In this document: positions 7,801-13,930 of the stretch, piece by piece | How the letters are laid out: every line of letters begins with the position of its first letter | How positions within the stretch are numbered: the stretch's first letter is position 1 | Source of the DNA: Bermanella sp034112325 | GTDB lineage: Bacteria; Pseudomonadota; Gammaproteobacteria; Pseudomonadales; Oceanobacteraceae | Length of the DNA stretch: 19,364 nucleotides | NCBI GenBank assembly: GCA_034112325.1 | Contig: JAWUVO010000055.1 | Location: forward strand, 1 to 19,364 | Direction of reading: 5' to 3' | Notes under the pieces: generated by a model | Seen by the model: only the letters and a program-made list of their open reading frames with translations | Databases searched by the model: none | What the model was told of the DNA's origin: nothing | Position numbers and translations under genes: made by a program

Positions 7801-8812
7801 TTTAGAGTATGTGCATTGGCCAATGATAATGCCGACTGACGAGATTGATAAAAAATCAGACCCGTTAGCAGGGGTAGATCCAAAAGTTTTTCCTGCAATG
7901 GAGTTTAAAGTAGATGAGATATTTATAGGTCCAACTAATTATGGTCGCTGGAACTTAACTGTAAAGCCAATAAAAAATGGTGTTAGATTTGTCAATATAG
8001 ATGGAGCAGTTAAAAAGTTAAATGCTAAAGGTAGCATTGAATGGATTAAGACTGAAAAATCTATCTCAGGTGATACTGCATTAAATGTAAACGGCAAGCA
8101 AACAACCAAGGCAAGTCTATTATTAACCAGCTATGACGTAGCAGGTATTCAAAAAGCTTGGCGCACTAAACCGGCTATTGAAGCGGAATACGGCAAAGTT
8201 AACACGGTGTTAAATTGGTCGGGCAGTCCGCTTGACCCTGTTACTTCATCTATATTTGGTAGCTTAGATGTTAATCTAAAAAAAGGCCGCTTTATAGAAG
8301 CTGGTAGTGCAGGATCATTAAGCGCATTTGGGTTGCTTAATTTTTCGGCTATAGGTCGTCGCTTAAGGTTAGATTTTAGTGATATTTACGAGAGCGGTTT
8401 TCATTTTGATAGTGTAAAAGGCCGAACTATAATAAAAGATGGTGTGATAAAGGTAGTTGACACATTAGAAGTAGACGGGCCATCTGCCAAGTTTCAATCA
8501 TCAGGTACGGTTGATTTAAATACCAAACAGTTAAATCAAGAACTATCGGCTACATTTCCAGTAACTGGAACGCTGCCGTTAATGGCTATTTTAGCTGGTT
8601 TTGCGCCTCCAGTTGCTGCATCACTTTTTGTTGGTGAGCGTTTGGTAGGCGATCGAATTGAGAAATTTACTAGTGCAACTTATAAACTCTCGGGTACTTG
8701 GGATGCGCCTAAATTAGATTTAGTAAAACGTTTTGATAACGATATAGAAGGCAAACAAAGTAAATCGTTTTGGAACAGAATGGGCGATTTTTTTGGTATC
8801 GGGGACGATTAA
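4844..8812 (+). CDS. yhdP: YhdP, AsmA-like envelope lipid-transport protein
   Basis: YhdP is a very large inner-membrane-anchored AsmA-family protein. In E. coli, with TamB and YdbH, it moves phospholipids towards the outer membrane. The protein has 1322 residues (E. coli about 1266). One membrane segment lies near residues 14-33 (FNLFFITVFLVLALYSALGQ), then comes a very long periplasmic beta-rich region with the DUF3971-type central part. The AsmA-like C-terminal domain is recognisable by GLLNFSAIGRRLRLDFSD, VDGPSAKFQSSGTVDL, a hydrophobic patch (LPLMAILAGFAPPVAASLF) and YKLSGTWDAPKLDL. It is the most AT-rich, Asn/Lys-rich gene here by eye, which fits a fast-evolving periplasmic protein and need not mean transfer. 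No clear Shine-Dalgarno precedes the ATG, 9 nt after rng, so coupling with rng is likely. Its stop overlaps the next start (TAATG). Confidence 0.92.
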   Translation: MKQFTIRQSLNTFNLFFITVFLVLALYSALGQQIFPYVGQYKYDIERYLSDQLNGDINISALTGGMDVLTPSIHLEGITLSASEDQALPSLSIAAIDLVLDPRASLFNLAPVFKSVSISGLSVFITEATSQSKDVGKDNSAIIQKFIESLLLQQNLELNNVTVELTNIDGVERFNLNHISMVGDGYNRLITGSVSFGDSDQVKAGIRLYSEGSPYDLESFYARGVLDLPNVALDYWIEKFSDISIFDEFDAMAQVSLEFEQGLLNYAKLNLVTTEIKLPNLEPIKNVSTEVWLKQSNADTWNMWLKEGGFAFKDKKWSLQDMGLKLSKTEKGNRWHSYIKSADIEYNYNLIRDLGIMPTSVEAIYNDIKPTGILNNLNIIFQQSNIVGNDGQAKEQDVSFTLASDLVGISTKATNNIPALSNISGVLAANKTSGRVQFEGSDMKIDFPNLYNNPFEITTGKGQVDWLIDKRGVQVLGNGFDMELPLISSLKGGFDLLIPKADSGNTGIIELNLSTTNTDVKAHPSLVPKVVPKTLSDWLTSALQGGEINNGQFYFYDSIGNDSSDPVMELYLDAKNSELAYLDGWPSIKNLNGQVFVEGADVFGKFKSATTLGGKLTDAQIAFKGGVDPYLWLQANAIGKGSELFSYFKTTPLKGLVNNVFKEWGLTGSQKTSLALKIPMSGDLTSLKTEVNVAVKNSDLALNDIGLSVDKINGTINYSTSTGLTSPKLIGNVWGEEMTSRITTKMYGRDMSSDIQFEGMLNTIKFKDWLKLSLLEPLSGSSYAQANMLIDTRKTGFTGLKFSSRLKGIELDLPGEFEKLAEQEQELVGSLELNQGQLLKLSYDNRINLAMQLRQGKVISGQIALGETEAHLPSEPGVVVDGHISRFDLNKWLDTWNTIQQSKYAEPTKNKVNGNKAVVLNAESIESSNPIRLLNLTTDLFQYNNFKFKQAKAIIKHSNDVWQFNIDAPIAKGIITLDLPKPINIDLEYVHWPMIMPTDEIDKKSDPLAGVDPKVFPAMEFKVDEIFIGPTNYGRWNLTVKPIKNGVRFVNIDGAVKKLNAKGSIEWIKTEKSISGDTALNVNGKQTTKASLLLTSYDVAGIQKAWRTKPAIEAEYGKVNTVLNWSGSPLDPVTSSIFGSLDVNLKKGRFIEAGSAGSLSAFGLLNFSAIGRRLRLDFSDIYESGFHFDSVKGRTIIKDGVIKVVDTLEVDGPSAKFQSSGTVDLNTKQLNQELSATFPVTGTLPLMAILAGFAPPVAASLFVGERLVGDRIEKFTSATYKLSGTWDAPKLDLVKRFDNDIEGKQSKSFWNRMGDFFGIGDD

Positions 8813-9618
8813 TGAAAGTTGCAGTTGCTCAGATGACAAGTGGAAAAGACCACGTAGAAAACTTTATAGTAGCCGAAAGTCTGGTTGTGAAAGCGGCTAA
8901 GCAGGGCGCTAAATTAATTTTGTTACCTGAAATGTTTGCTTGTATTGGAATTAATAATCAGAGCGAGCTTGCACACAAAAATTTTACTACTGAAAAACTA
9001 GAGCTATTGATAGGCCGTTGGGCTAAGGTAAATTCAATATATATCGTGGCTGGATCATTACCTTTTTCTAGTCCAACTAAAGGCAAAGTATATGCCGCTA
9101 GTATGGTTTTCTCACCGCAAGGTAAGTTGATTGCTCACTATAATAAAATTCATTTGTTCGACGTTAATGTGGCAGATGAAAAAGGCAGTTATCGTGAATC
9201 AGACACGTTTGAACCTGGCCATACCCCGGTAATAGCGAACATAGAAAATTTGAAGTTGGGTTTAAGTATTTGCTATGACCTACGCTTTCCTGAGCTTTAT
9301 CAAATTTATCAAAAGCAACAGTGTAACTTTATTACAGTGCCATCAGCATTTACTTATAAGACGGGGGAAATGCATTGGGAAACGCTATTAAAAGCCAGAG
9401 CCATTGAGACTCAAACTTATGTCCTAGCAGCCAATCAGTGTGGGGTTCATGAAGATGGGCGAAGAACCTGGGGACATAGCATGATTGTGTCTCCTAATGG
9501 AGAGATACTAGCCGAAATTGCTCAGCCCAAAGTTGATATTATAGTGGCTGACTTAGATTTAGACGCTCAGCAATTAATCCAACAATCCATGCCATTACTA
9601 ACTCACAAGCGCTTATGA
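8812..9618 (+). CDS. Nitrilase-superfamily amidase, probable deaminated-glutathione amidase
   Basis: This is a carbon-nitrogen hydrolase of the Nit1/YbeM type. Relatives hydrolyse deaminated glutathione, a side product of transaminases, as metabolite repair. The 268-residue cytosolic protein carries the complete Glu-Lys-Cys triad: Glu40 (ILLPEMF), Lys112 (YNKIHLFD) and Cys154 (LSICYDLRFPELY). The RAIETQTYVLAANQCG and GHSMIVSPNGE segments are also family-typical. The ATG at 8812 shares its A with the yhdP stop (TAATG), giving coupled translation; an in-frame ATG at 8770 lies inside yhdP and adds 14 unrelated residues. It is the last gene of the mre operon. In related genomes tldD follows, but here a terminator does. 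The substrate is inferred from the family and was not tested here. Confidence 0.88.
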   Translation: MKVAVAQMTSGKDHVENFIVAESLVVKAAKQGAKLILLPEMFACIGINNQSELAHKNFTTEKLELLIGRWAKVNSIYIVAGSLPFSSPTKGKVYAASMVFSPQGKLIAHYNKIHLFDVNVADEKGSYRESDTFEPGHTPVIANIENLKLGLSICYDLRFPELYQIYQKQQCNFITVPSAFTYKTGEMHWETLLKARAIETQTYVLAANQCGVHEDGRRTWGHSMIVSPNGEILAEIAQPKVDIIVADLDLDAQQLIQQSMPLLTHKRL

Positions 9619-9650
9619 GCTAAACAAGCCCTACAATATTTTGATACAAA

Positions 9651-9677
9651 AAAGGCCCATTATAATAATGGGCCTTT
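9651..9677. terminator. Bidirectional intrinsic terminator between the convergent operons
   Basis: A 13-bp perfect inverted repeat, AAAGGCCCATTAT and its complement around a single central A (9651-9677), forms a GC-core hairpin. Six A residues at 9648-9653 give a U-tract for transcripts arriving from yjgA on the minus strand. On the plus side the hairpin is followed by the weaker TTTGCTATTTCT. It lies 32 nt after the amidase stop and 29 nt after the yjgA stop in its own direction, so it should end both operons. Confidence 0.9.
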
Positions 9678-9706
9678 GCTATTTCTACTAGAGTGATAAG
9701 TTTGAA

Positions 9707-10246
9707 TTACACTTCTTTGTAATGCTCTTTAATCGCTAAAAACAATTTTCGAGCTGCCGTCTTCCCTGTATTTTTCTCGGCGTCAGGGTTAGCTTCCTTT
9801 TCTTTTTGTTCTTTTACCGCATTACGAATAAGCGCGCGTAAGTTTTGCATATCTATTACTTCAAATTCGTCTGCAAAATCCTTCACGGCCTCATTACCTT
9901 CGTTGATTAAACGATCGCGCCATTTTTCTTGCTGATGCAATATACGGTTATATATTTCGCTACTTGGATTAAGCATGTCCATCGCTTCTTGCACGGCTTC
10001 TAGATCTTCTGAACGCATAATACGACCTACAAATTGTAGGTGACGGCGTTTAGCTTCATTCTTTTTAATGCGATGCCATTCTTCAACAGCTTTCATCATA
10101 ATGTCAGATAGTGGTAACTTACTAAGCTGCTTTTTTGGTAGTTCACAAATTTTTTGCCCTAAAGCTTGAAGAGCATGCATCTCCCTTTTTACCTGCGACT
10201 TACTAGGGCCAGAATACTCTTCAAACTCTTCTTCAATATCGGTCAT
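9707..10246 (-). CDS. darP: YjgA/DarP, 50S-subunit maturation factor (DUF615)
   Basis: DarP (YjgA) binds late 50S precursors and helps maturation around the peptidyl-transferase centre. The 179-residue protein (E. coli 183) has an acidic N-terminus (DIEEEFEEY), then SKSQVKREMHALQALG, the KRRHLQFVGRIMR helix and LRALIRNAVKEQKEKEAN, all matching the family. It is helical and highly charged, with no membrane segment. The ATG lies 9 nt after the mgtE stop, and an AGGA overlapping that stop (10254-10257) serves as ribosome-binding site, so the two are one transcript. In Pseudomonas the gene lies between tldD and pmbA; neither is present here. The convergent terminator follows. Confidence 0.92.
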   Translation of the reverse strand: MTDIEEEFEEYSGPSKSQVKREMHALQALGQKICELPKKQLSKLPLSDIMMKAVEEWHRIKKNEAKRRHLQFVGRIMRSEDLEAVQEAMDMLNPSSEIYNRILHQQEKWRDRLINEGNEAVKDFADEFEVIDMQNLRALIRNAVKEQKEKEANPDAEKNTGKTAARKLFLAIKEHYKEV

Positions 10247-10255
10247 ACATAAATC

Positions 10256-11611
10256 CTAAAAATAAAATGCGGCGGCTAACCCTAGGAAAGCAAAAAACCC
10301 AACAACATCGGTTACTGTCGTCAGCACAACACTGCCAGCAAGGGCAGGGTCAATCTTCATTCGTTTTAAAAATACAGGCAAAAATGCACCTGCAACAGCG
10401 GCTACGACTAAATTAATAACAATAGCTAAGCCAATAATAATTGAAAGTTTAACGTCTCTAAACCAAGCGAATGTCACCGCGGCAATCACTAACGCCCACA
10501 AGATGCCATTACTGAGCCCTACAATAAACTCTCGATTTAATAACCAACCCACATTATTTGAGTCAATATGCCCAATGGCTTGTCCGCGAATTACCAGTGT
10601 TAGTGTCTGGCTTCCAGCAACACCACCCATGCTAGCAACAATTGGCATTAACACAGCTAACGCCACCACTTGATCGATGGTGCCTTGAAACATACCAATA
10701 ACAGCGCTTGCAAGTAATGCCGTTAATAAATTAATGCCTAGCCAAACAGCACGGCGTCGGCTGGTTTTAAATGCAGGCGCAAACGTATCTTCATCTTCAT
10801 CTAGACCAGCCATGCTCATTAATGAGTGATCACCATCTTCACGGATTACATCAACCACATCATCTATGGTGATTCGTCCTAGCAGTTTGCCAGTCACTGT
10901 ATCTACCACGGGTGCTGATATTAAGTCATGGCGTTCAAATATTTTGGCTACATCAGAATCTTCCATATCTGCAGGAATGGTAATGACGTCGGTATTCATA
11001 ACTTCACGAACAGTGGTGTCGCCATCGGTGACTAAAATTTTATTAATGGGCAACGCCCCAATAAACTCATCACGACGGTTAACCACTAATAATGCGTCAG
11101 TCATATCAGGTAAACTGCGATGACGGCGTAAATAACGTAATACTACTTCTAAGGTGATATCGGCGCGCACGGTTACCGTATCGGTATTCATCAAACCGCC
11201 GGCGCTGTCTTCTGGATAGGACAGTACCGCTTCTACTCGAGCACGATCCTGACTGTCCATACTGGTCAGTACTTCACGGGTTACGGCTATTGGTAGGTTT
11301 TGCAGAAGATCGGCTACGTCATCGGCGTCTAAGTCCGTCATGGCATTGGCCACTTCTTGGACGCTCATTTGATTCAGTAGCCAGGTTTGCAGCTCATCAC
11401 TTAAATGCTGAAGTACTTCGCCTTCATTATCGTCTTCAATTAATTCCCAAAGTAACTTACGTTCTTTAGGTGGAGATGATTCTAGTAGGTGGGCAACATC
11501 GGCTGGCTGCAAGTCGCCGTTAATAATACGACGGGCCTGCGCAATTGCACCGCTGTCTAAAGCAATGCCAAGGTGTTTGATTTTATTTAGCTGTCTTTCG
11601 CCCCTAGGCAT
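10256..11611 (-). CDS. mgtE: MgtE-type magnesium channel/transporter
   Basis: MgtE is a homodimeric inner-membrane Mg2+ channel closed by cytosolic Mg2+. The 451-residue product is the same size as the Thermus protein. It has the superhelical N domain (about 20-130, with repeated DLDADDVADLLQ-type units), two CBS domains (about 138-260, MNTDTVTVRADITLEVVLRYLR and VMNTDVITIPADMEDSDVA), an acidic plug helix near 262-285 (SLMSMAGLDEDEDTF), and five membrane segments from about 287. Asp435 in TTVTDVVGFF corresponds to the Thermus selectivity-filter Asp. The acidic Mg2+-sensing residues are present. It lies 136 nt downstream of npr with a perfect palindrome in the gap, and directly upstream of yjgA. 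A role together with the nitrogen PTS in ion balance is conceivable but inferred. Confidence 0.95.
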   Translation of the reverse strand: MPRGERQLNKIKHLGIALDSGAIAQARRIINGDLQPADVAHLLESSPPKERKLLWELIEDDNEGEVLQHLSDELQTWLLNQMSVQEVANAMTDLDADDVADLLQNLPIAVTREVLTSMDSQDRARVEAVLSYPEDSAGGLMNTDTVTVRADITLEVVLRYLRRHRSLPDMTDALLVVNRRDEFIGALPINKILVTDGDTTVREVMNTDVITIPADMEDSDVAKIFERHDLISAPVVDTVTGKLLGRITIDDVVDVIREDGDHSLMSMAGLDEDEDTFAPAFKTSRRRAVWLGINLLTALLASAVIGMFQGTIDQVVALAVLMPIVASMGGVAGSQTLTLVIRGQAIGHIDSNNVGWLLNREFIVGLSNGILWALVIAAVTFAWFRDVKLSIIIGLAIVINLVVAAVAGAFLPVFLKRMKIDPALAGSVVLTTVTDVVGFFAFLGLAAAFYF

Positions 11612-11636
11612 AAGCTACCTCGTGTCTTAGCATGCA

Positions 11637-11658
11637 ATTGTACCTTTAAAGGTACAAT
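11637..11658. promoter_or_regulatory. Perfect 22-bp palindrome upstream of mgtE
   Basis: ATTGTACCTTT is followed directly by its exact complement, with no spacer. It lies 25 bp before the mgtE ATG. On the minus strand no U-tract follows, so it does not look like a terminator. It could be an operator for a dimeric regulator of mgtE. A second, imperfectly spaced repeat, GGCTAT (11661-11666) and ATAGCC (11676-11681), sits beside it. No known binding motif is recognised. Confidence 0.55.
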
Positions 11659-11747
11659 CAGGCTATGGCTTAAGTATAGCCTAAGGCTTTGTGAGCTTAT
11701 GATTTATCAGGGTTTTTTTAGGTTTTTTCAGAATGTTACGGAGTTTT

Positions 11748-12017
11748 CTACTCGTCTTCATCAAATCTATTGTTGATTAAATTAAGCACCGCTGCCATAG
11801 CAACGGCCTCGTCATCACCATCCACCTTGATGGTCAGTTCACAGCCTTTGCTGGCCGCCAGCATCATTACCGACATGATGCTTTTACCGTCAACGTCTTT
11901 GCCATTGAAAGCAACTTTGATTTTACTTGAAAAGCCAGAAGCAGTTGATACCAATTTGGCAGCTGCACGAGCATGTAAACCAAGTTTATTTATTATTGTA
12001 ACTTTATTTTCAATCAT
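11748..12017 (-). CDS. npr: Nitrogen-PTS phosphocarrier NPr (HPr family)
   Basis: NPr passes phosphate from EI-Ntr (PtsP, not in this window) to EIIA-Ntr. The 89-residue protein has the active site NKLGLHARAA with His15 as phosphorylation site, and the DGKSIMSVMMLAA loop with Ser46 in the place of the regulatory serine of Gram-positive HPr. No kinase for it is visible here. The ATG at 12015-12017 has no good Shine-Dalgarno (preceded by CGGCCCCT), and there is no alternative in-frame start, so translation may be weak or coupled. It is separated from rapZ by 109 nt with several inverted repeats. Confidence 0.94.
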   Translation of the reverse strand: MIENKVTIINKLGLHARAAAKLVSTASGFSSKIKVAFNGKDVDGKSIMSVMMLAASKGCELTIKVDGDDEAVAMAAVLNLINNRFDEDE

Positions 12018-12126
12018 AGGGGCCGTATGAATGTGAGTATTAAGACACCTTAGCGGCAGACCTTATTAGTGTCTAGTATTTCACTGAGCATTTGCTCAAA
12101 TGGAACGGCTTTGGCGAAAGCGGTCT
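12018..12126 (-). other. rapZ-npr spacer with three inverted repeats
   Basis: This 109-nt gap holds GCTTT/AAAGC around a 4-nt loop (12108-12121), TGAGCA/TGCTCA around 2 nt (12085-12098), and a wider AGACAC/GTGTCT pair (12043-12074). No U-tract or consensus promoter is evident on the minus strand. It could be an mRNA processing or attenuation region that sets npr expression apart from rapZ. The repeats are seen; the role is speculative. Confidence 0.3.
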
Positions 12127-12981
12127 TTATTGATCTAACTCTCGGTGACGTAATTGAACGGTGGGGAATTGATCTTGATAATGTTTGAATAGCCGTTCGG
12201 CCATATAAACGCTACGGTGTTGGCCACCAGTACAACCAATACTAACCGTCATGTAGGTTCGGTTATTATCTTGAAACTCGGGTAACCATCGTTGTAAAAA
12301 GCCATCAATGTGTTCAAACATGTCGACTACATTTTTTTCGTCTTGTAAAAACTCAACAACCGGCTGATCTTGTCCTGAATACTTACGTAACTGGGGGTCC
12401 CAGTAAGGATTTGGTAGGCAGCGAACATCAAATACTAGGTCGCTGTTTTTAGGGATACCATGTTTAAAACCAAAAGATTCAAACAGCAGCGACATTTCAT
12501 TGCCACGCTTTTGTACCACTCTATGCTTGATCATGCTGCGCAGTTGATGCATTGATAAATTGGTAGTATCCAGCGTTAAATCCGCCATATCTGCAATATC
12601 ACGCAGCACAAACCCTTCTTGCTTAATAGCCTCCATTAAAGGAACGTCTGGGCCAGTTAAAGGGTGTTTTCGACGTGTAGCGCTAAACCGTGTAAGCAGC
12701 ATGTCTGGATCAGCATCTAAATAAATAATTTCTAGTTGGCAATGCGAGGTATCAAGATTATTAACAATGTCGGAAAAACTGGCTAGGTCTTTTGGGATGT
12801 TTCTAGCGTCGATACTGACGGCTATGCCCTCAGCTGACTCATTACCGGTTTGCTGTTCTATAAGAGAAGGTAACAAACCCACAGGTAAGTTATCTATGCA
12901 GTAATAGCCCAAGTCTTCAAGTACGTTTAGGGCGGTACTTTTGCCTGAACCACTACGGCCACTGATGATAACCAGTTTCAT
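12127..12981 (-). CDS. rapZ: RapZ, RNA-binding P-loop adaptor protein
   Basis: In E. coli RapZ senses glucosamine-6-phosphate and delivers the sRNA GlmZ to RNase E, controlling GlmS. The 284-residue protein has an N-terminal P-loop GRSGSGKS (8-15), the DARN motif (58-61) and the YLDADPDMLLTRFSATRRKHPL segment. The C-terminal RNA/metabolite-binding domain has VFDVRCLPNPYW and SIGCTGGQHRSVYMAERL (about 247-264). All are intact and the length equals E. coli RapZ. It lies in the conserved ptsN-rapZ-npr order, 81 nt after ptsN. GlmZ is known from enterobacteria, so the RNA partner in this organism may differ. That is inference. Confidence 0.95.
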   Translation of the reverse strand: MKLVIISGRSGSGKSTALNVLEDLGYYCIDNLPVGLLPSLIEQQTGNESAEGIAVSIDARNIPKDLASFSDIVNNLDTSHCQLEIIYLDADPDMLLTRFSATRRKHPLTGPDVPLMEAIKQEGFVLRDIADMADLTLDTTNLSMHQLRSMIKHRVVQKRGNEMSLLFESFGFKHGIPKNSDLVFDVRCLPNPYWDPQLRKYSGQDQPVVEFLQDEKNVVDMFEHIDGFLQRWLPEFQDNNRTYMTVSIGCTGGQHRSVYMAERLFKHYQDQFPTVQLRHRELDQ

Positions 12982-13062
12982 AAATTGCCTATCGTTAAGT
13001 TGATGTAACCGCTACGGTTTTATACTTATTAAATACAATACGCAATATTTATTAAAACGGAT

Positions 13063-13515
13063 CTACACAGTCGCTAGTCGATAAAGCTCTTCGGTCGTTG
13101 TTGCTTTACGCAGCGACGCTCTAAACGCTTCATCGTTGAATTTTTGAGCAAGCATACTAAGCGTTTGTAAGTGCTGTTCTGTAGCTTCTTCTGGCACTAG
13201 TAGTACAAAAACTATGTCTACAAGTTGACGGTCTATTGAGTCAAAGTCAACAGGCTCTTCTAATACAAATAACGCGCCTAGAGTGTCGTCACAATCCTGT
13301 AATCGGCTATGCGGAATCGCAATACCTTCTCCTATACCGGTACTTCCCAGTTTTTCGCGGGCAATTAACCGTTCATAAATATGGTCTGACTGCGAGTCGG
13401 GAATATTGTCGGCTAGAAAATTACTGATATGCTCTAGTACGCGCTTCTTGCTAGTACACTGCGCACCCAATTGGGTGCGCTCTAGAGTTAAAATTTGAGA
13501 AATACTTGAACTCAT
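13063..13515 (-). CDS. ptsN: Nitrogen-PTS enzyme IIA (EIIA-Ntr)
   Basis: PtsN is the terminal phosphoacceptor of the nitrogen PTS. In E. coli its phosphorylation state controls K+ transport (TrkA, KdpD) and other targets; it does not take part in sugar uptake. The 150-residue protein has the single EIIA type-2 domain with active His69 in GIGEGIAIPHSRL, preceded by the conserved LIAREKLGSTG. The ATG lies 5 nt after the hpf stop, so the two are co-transcribed. A perfect 20-bp palindrome covers codons near 12-18 (13461-13480). Confidence 0.95.
   Translation of the reverse strand: MSSSISQILTLERTQLGAQCTSKKRVLEHISNFLADNIPDSQSDHIYERLIAREKLGSTGIGEGIAIPHSRLQDCDDTLGALFVLEEPVDFDSIDRQLVDIVFVLLVPEEATEQHLQTLSMLAQKFNDEAFRASLRKATTTEELYRLATV
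13461..13480. repeat. Perfect 20-bp GC-rich palindrome inside ptsN
   Basis: GCGCACCC, AATT, GGGTGCGC: an exact 20-bp palindrome about 35 nt into ptsN, encoding R-T-Q-L-G-A. As RNA it gives an 8-bp GC-rich stem with a 4-nt loop near the start of translation. The half-site GCACCC/GGGTGC recurs in the hpf leader (13845-13864). The function is unknown. Confidence 0.5.
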
Positions 13516-13520
13516 AAGGG

Positions 13521-13826
13521 CTAGTGGGTGCTTCCGTTACGATGACTGGTGGTTTTTTCTTTATGTTTGATCAGTTGTCGATCAAGCTTGTCGGTTAATC
13601 CGTCAATGGCGGCGTACATATTCTCGTCGTCTGCATTGGCGTGTAATTCAGCTCCAGCGGCATGCAGGGTGGCTTCTGCTTTTTGCGCATGGTTCTCAAC
13701 GGTTAATGTTACTTGGACATTGGTTATGTTATCAAAGTGCCTTTCAAGCTTTTCGACCTTTGAATGAACATAGTCTTTCAGGGCTTGGGTAACTTCTACA
13801 TGGTGGCCGCTGATATTGATTTGCAT
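13521..13826 (-). CDS. hpf: Short-form ribosome hibernation promoting factor
   Basis: HPF binds the 30S decoding region in stationary phase and promotes inactive 100S ribosome dimers, in gammaproteobacteria together with RMF. The 101-residue product is the short form (E. coli 95), with the single S30AE beta-alpha domain: MQINISGHHVEVTQALKDYV, a basic helix KVEKLERHF and YAAIDGLTDKLDRQLIKHKEK. No long-form C-terminal dimerisation domain is present. AGGAG lies a few bases before the ATG (GTAGGAGCCATCT). It lies 104 nt after rpoN with an inverted repeat in the leader, and 5 nt before ptsN. Confidence 0.94.
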   Translation of the reverse strand: MQINISGHHVEVTQALKDYVHSKVEKLERHFDNITNVQVTLTVENHAQKAEATLHAAGAELHANADDENMYAAIDGLTDKLDRQLIKHKEKTTSHRNGSTH

Positions 13827-13844
13827 AGATGGCTCCTACCGTTG

Positions 13845-13864
13845 GCACCCCAGAATTAGGGTGC
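13845..13864 (-). promoter_or_regulatory. Inverted repeat in the hpf leader
   Basis: GCACCC (13845-13850) and GGGTGC (13859-13864) flank 8 nt and end 18 nt upstream of the hpf ATG, just before its AGGAG. In the mRNA this is a 6-bp GC-rich hairpin next to the ribosome-binding site. The arms share their sequence with the ptsN palindrome. It may affect hpf translation or mark a processed 5' end. Confidence 0.4.
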
Positions 13865-13930
13865 TTTAATTAGCTGATAACCTTTAGTATAGGCTATCGG
13901 CGAAAACCGTGGCTAACTTATATCAACTTT

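Noticed and set aside
8770..8811. Upstream start of the amidase gene inside yhdP
   Set aside because: The added residues are an out-of-frame reading of the yhdP end. ATG 8812 in TAATG gives the true nitrilase N-terminus.
4844..8812. Horizontal transfer of yhdP because of its AT- and Asn-rich composition
   Set aside because: Its position in the conserved rng-yhdP-amidase order and its tight spacing are ancestral. AsmA-like proteins evolve fast and drift in composition.
11661..11681. GGCTAT/ATAGCC repeat as the npr terminator
   Set aside because: It has a short stem with a 9-nt loop and no U-tract on the minus strand. It is mentioned with the adjacent palindrome instead.
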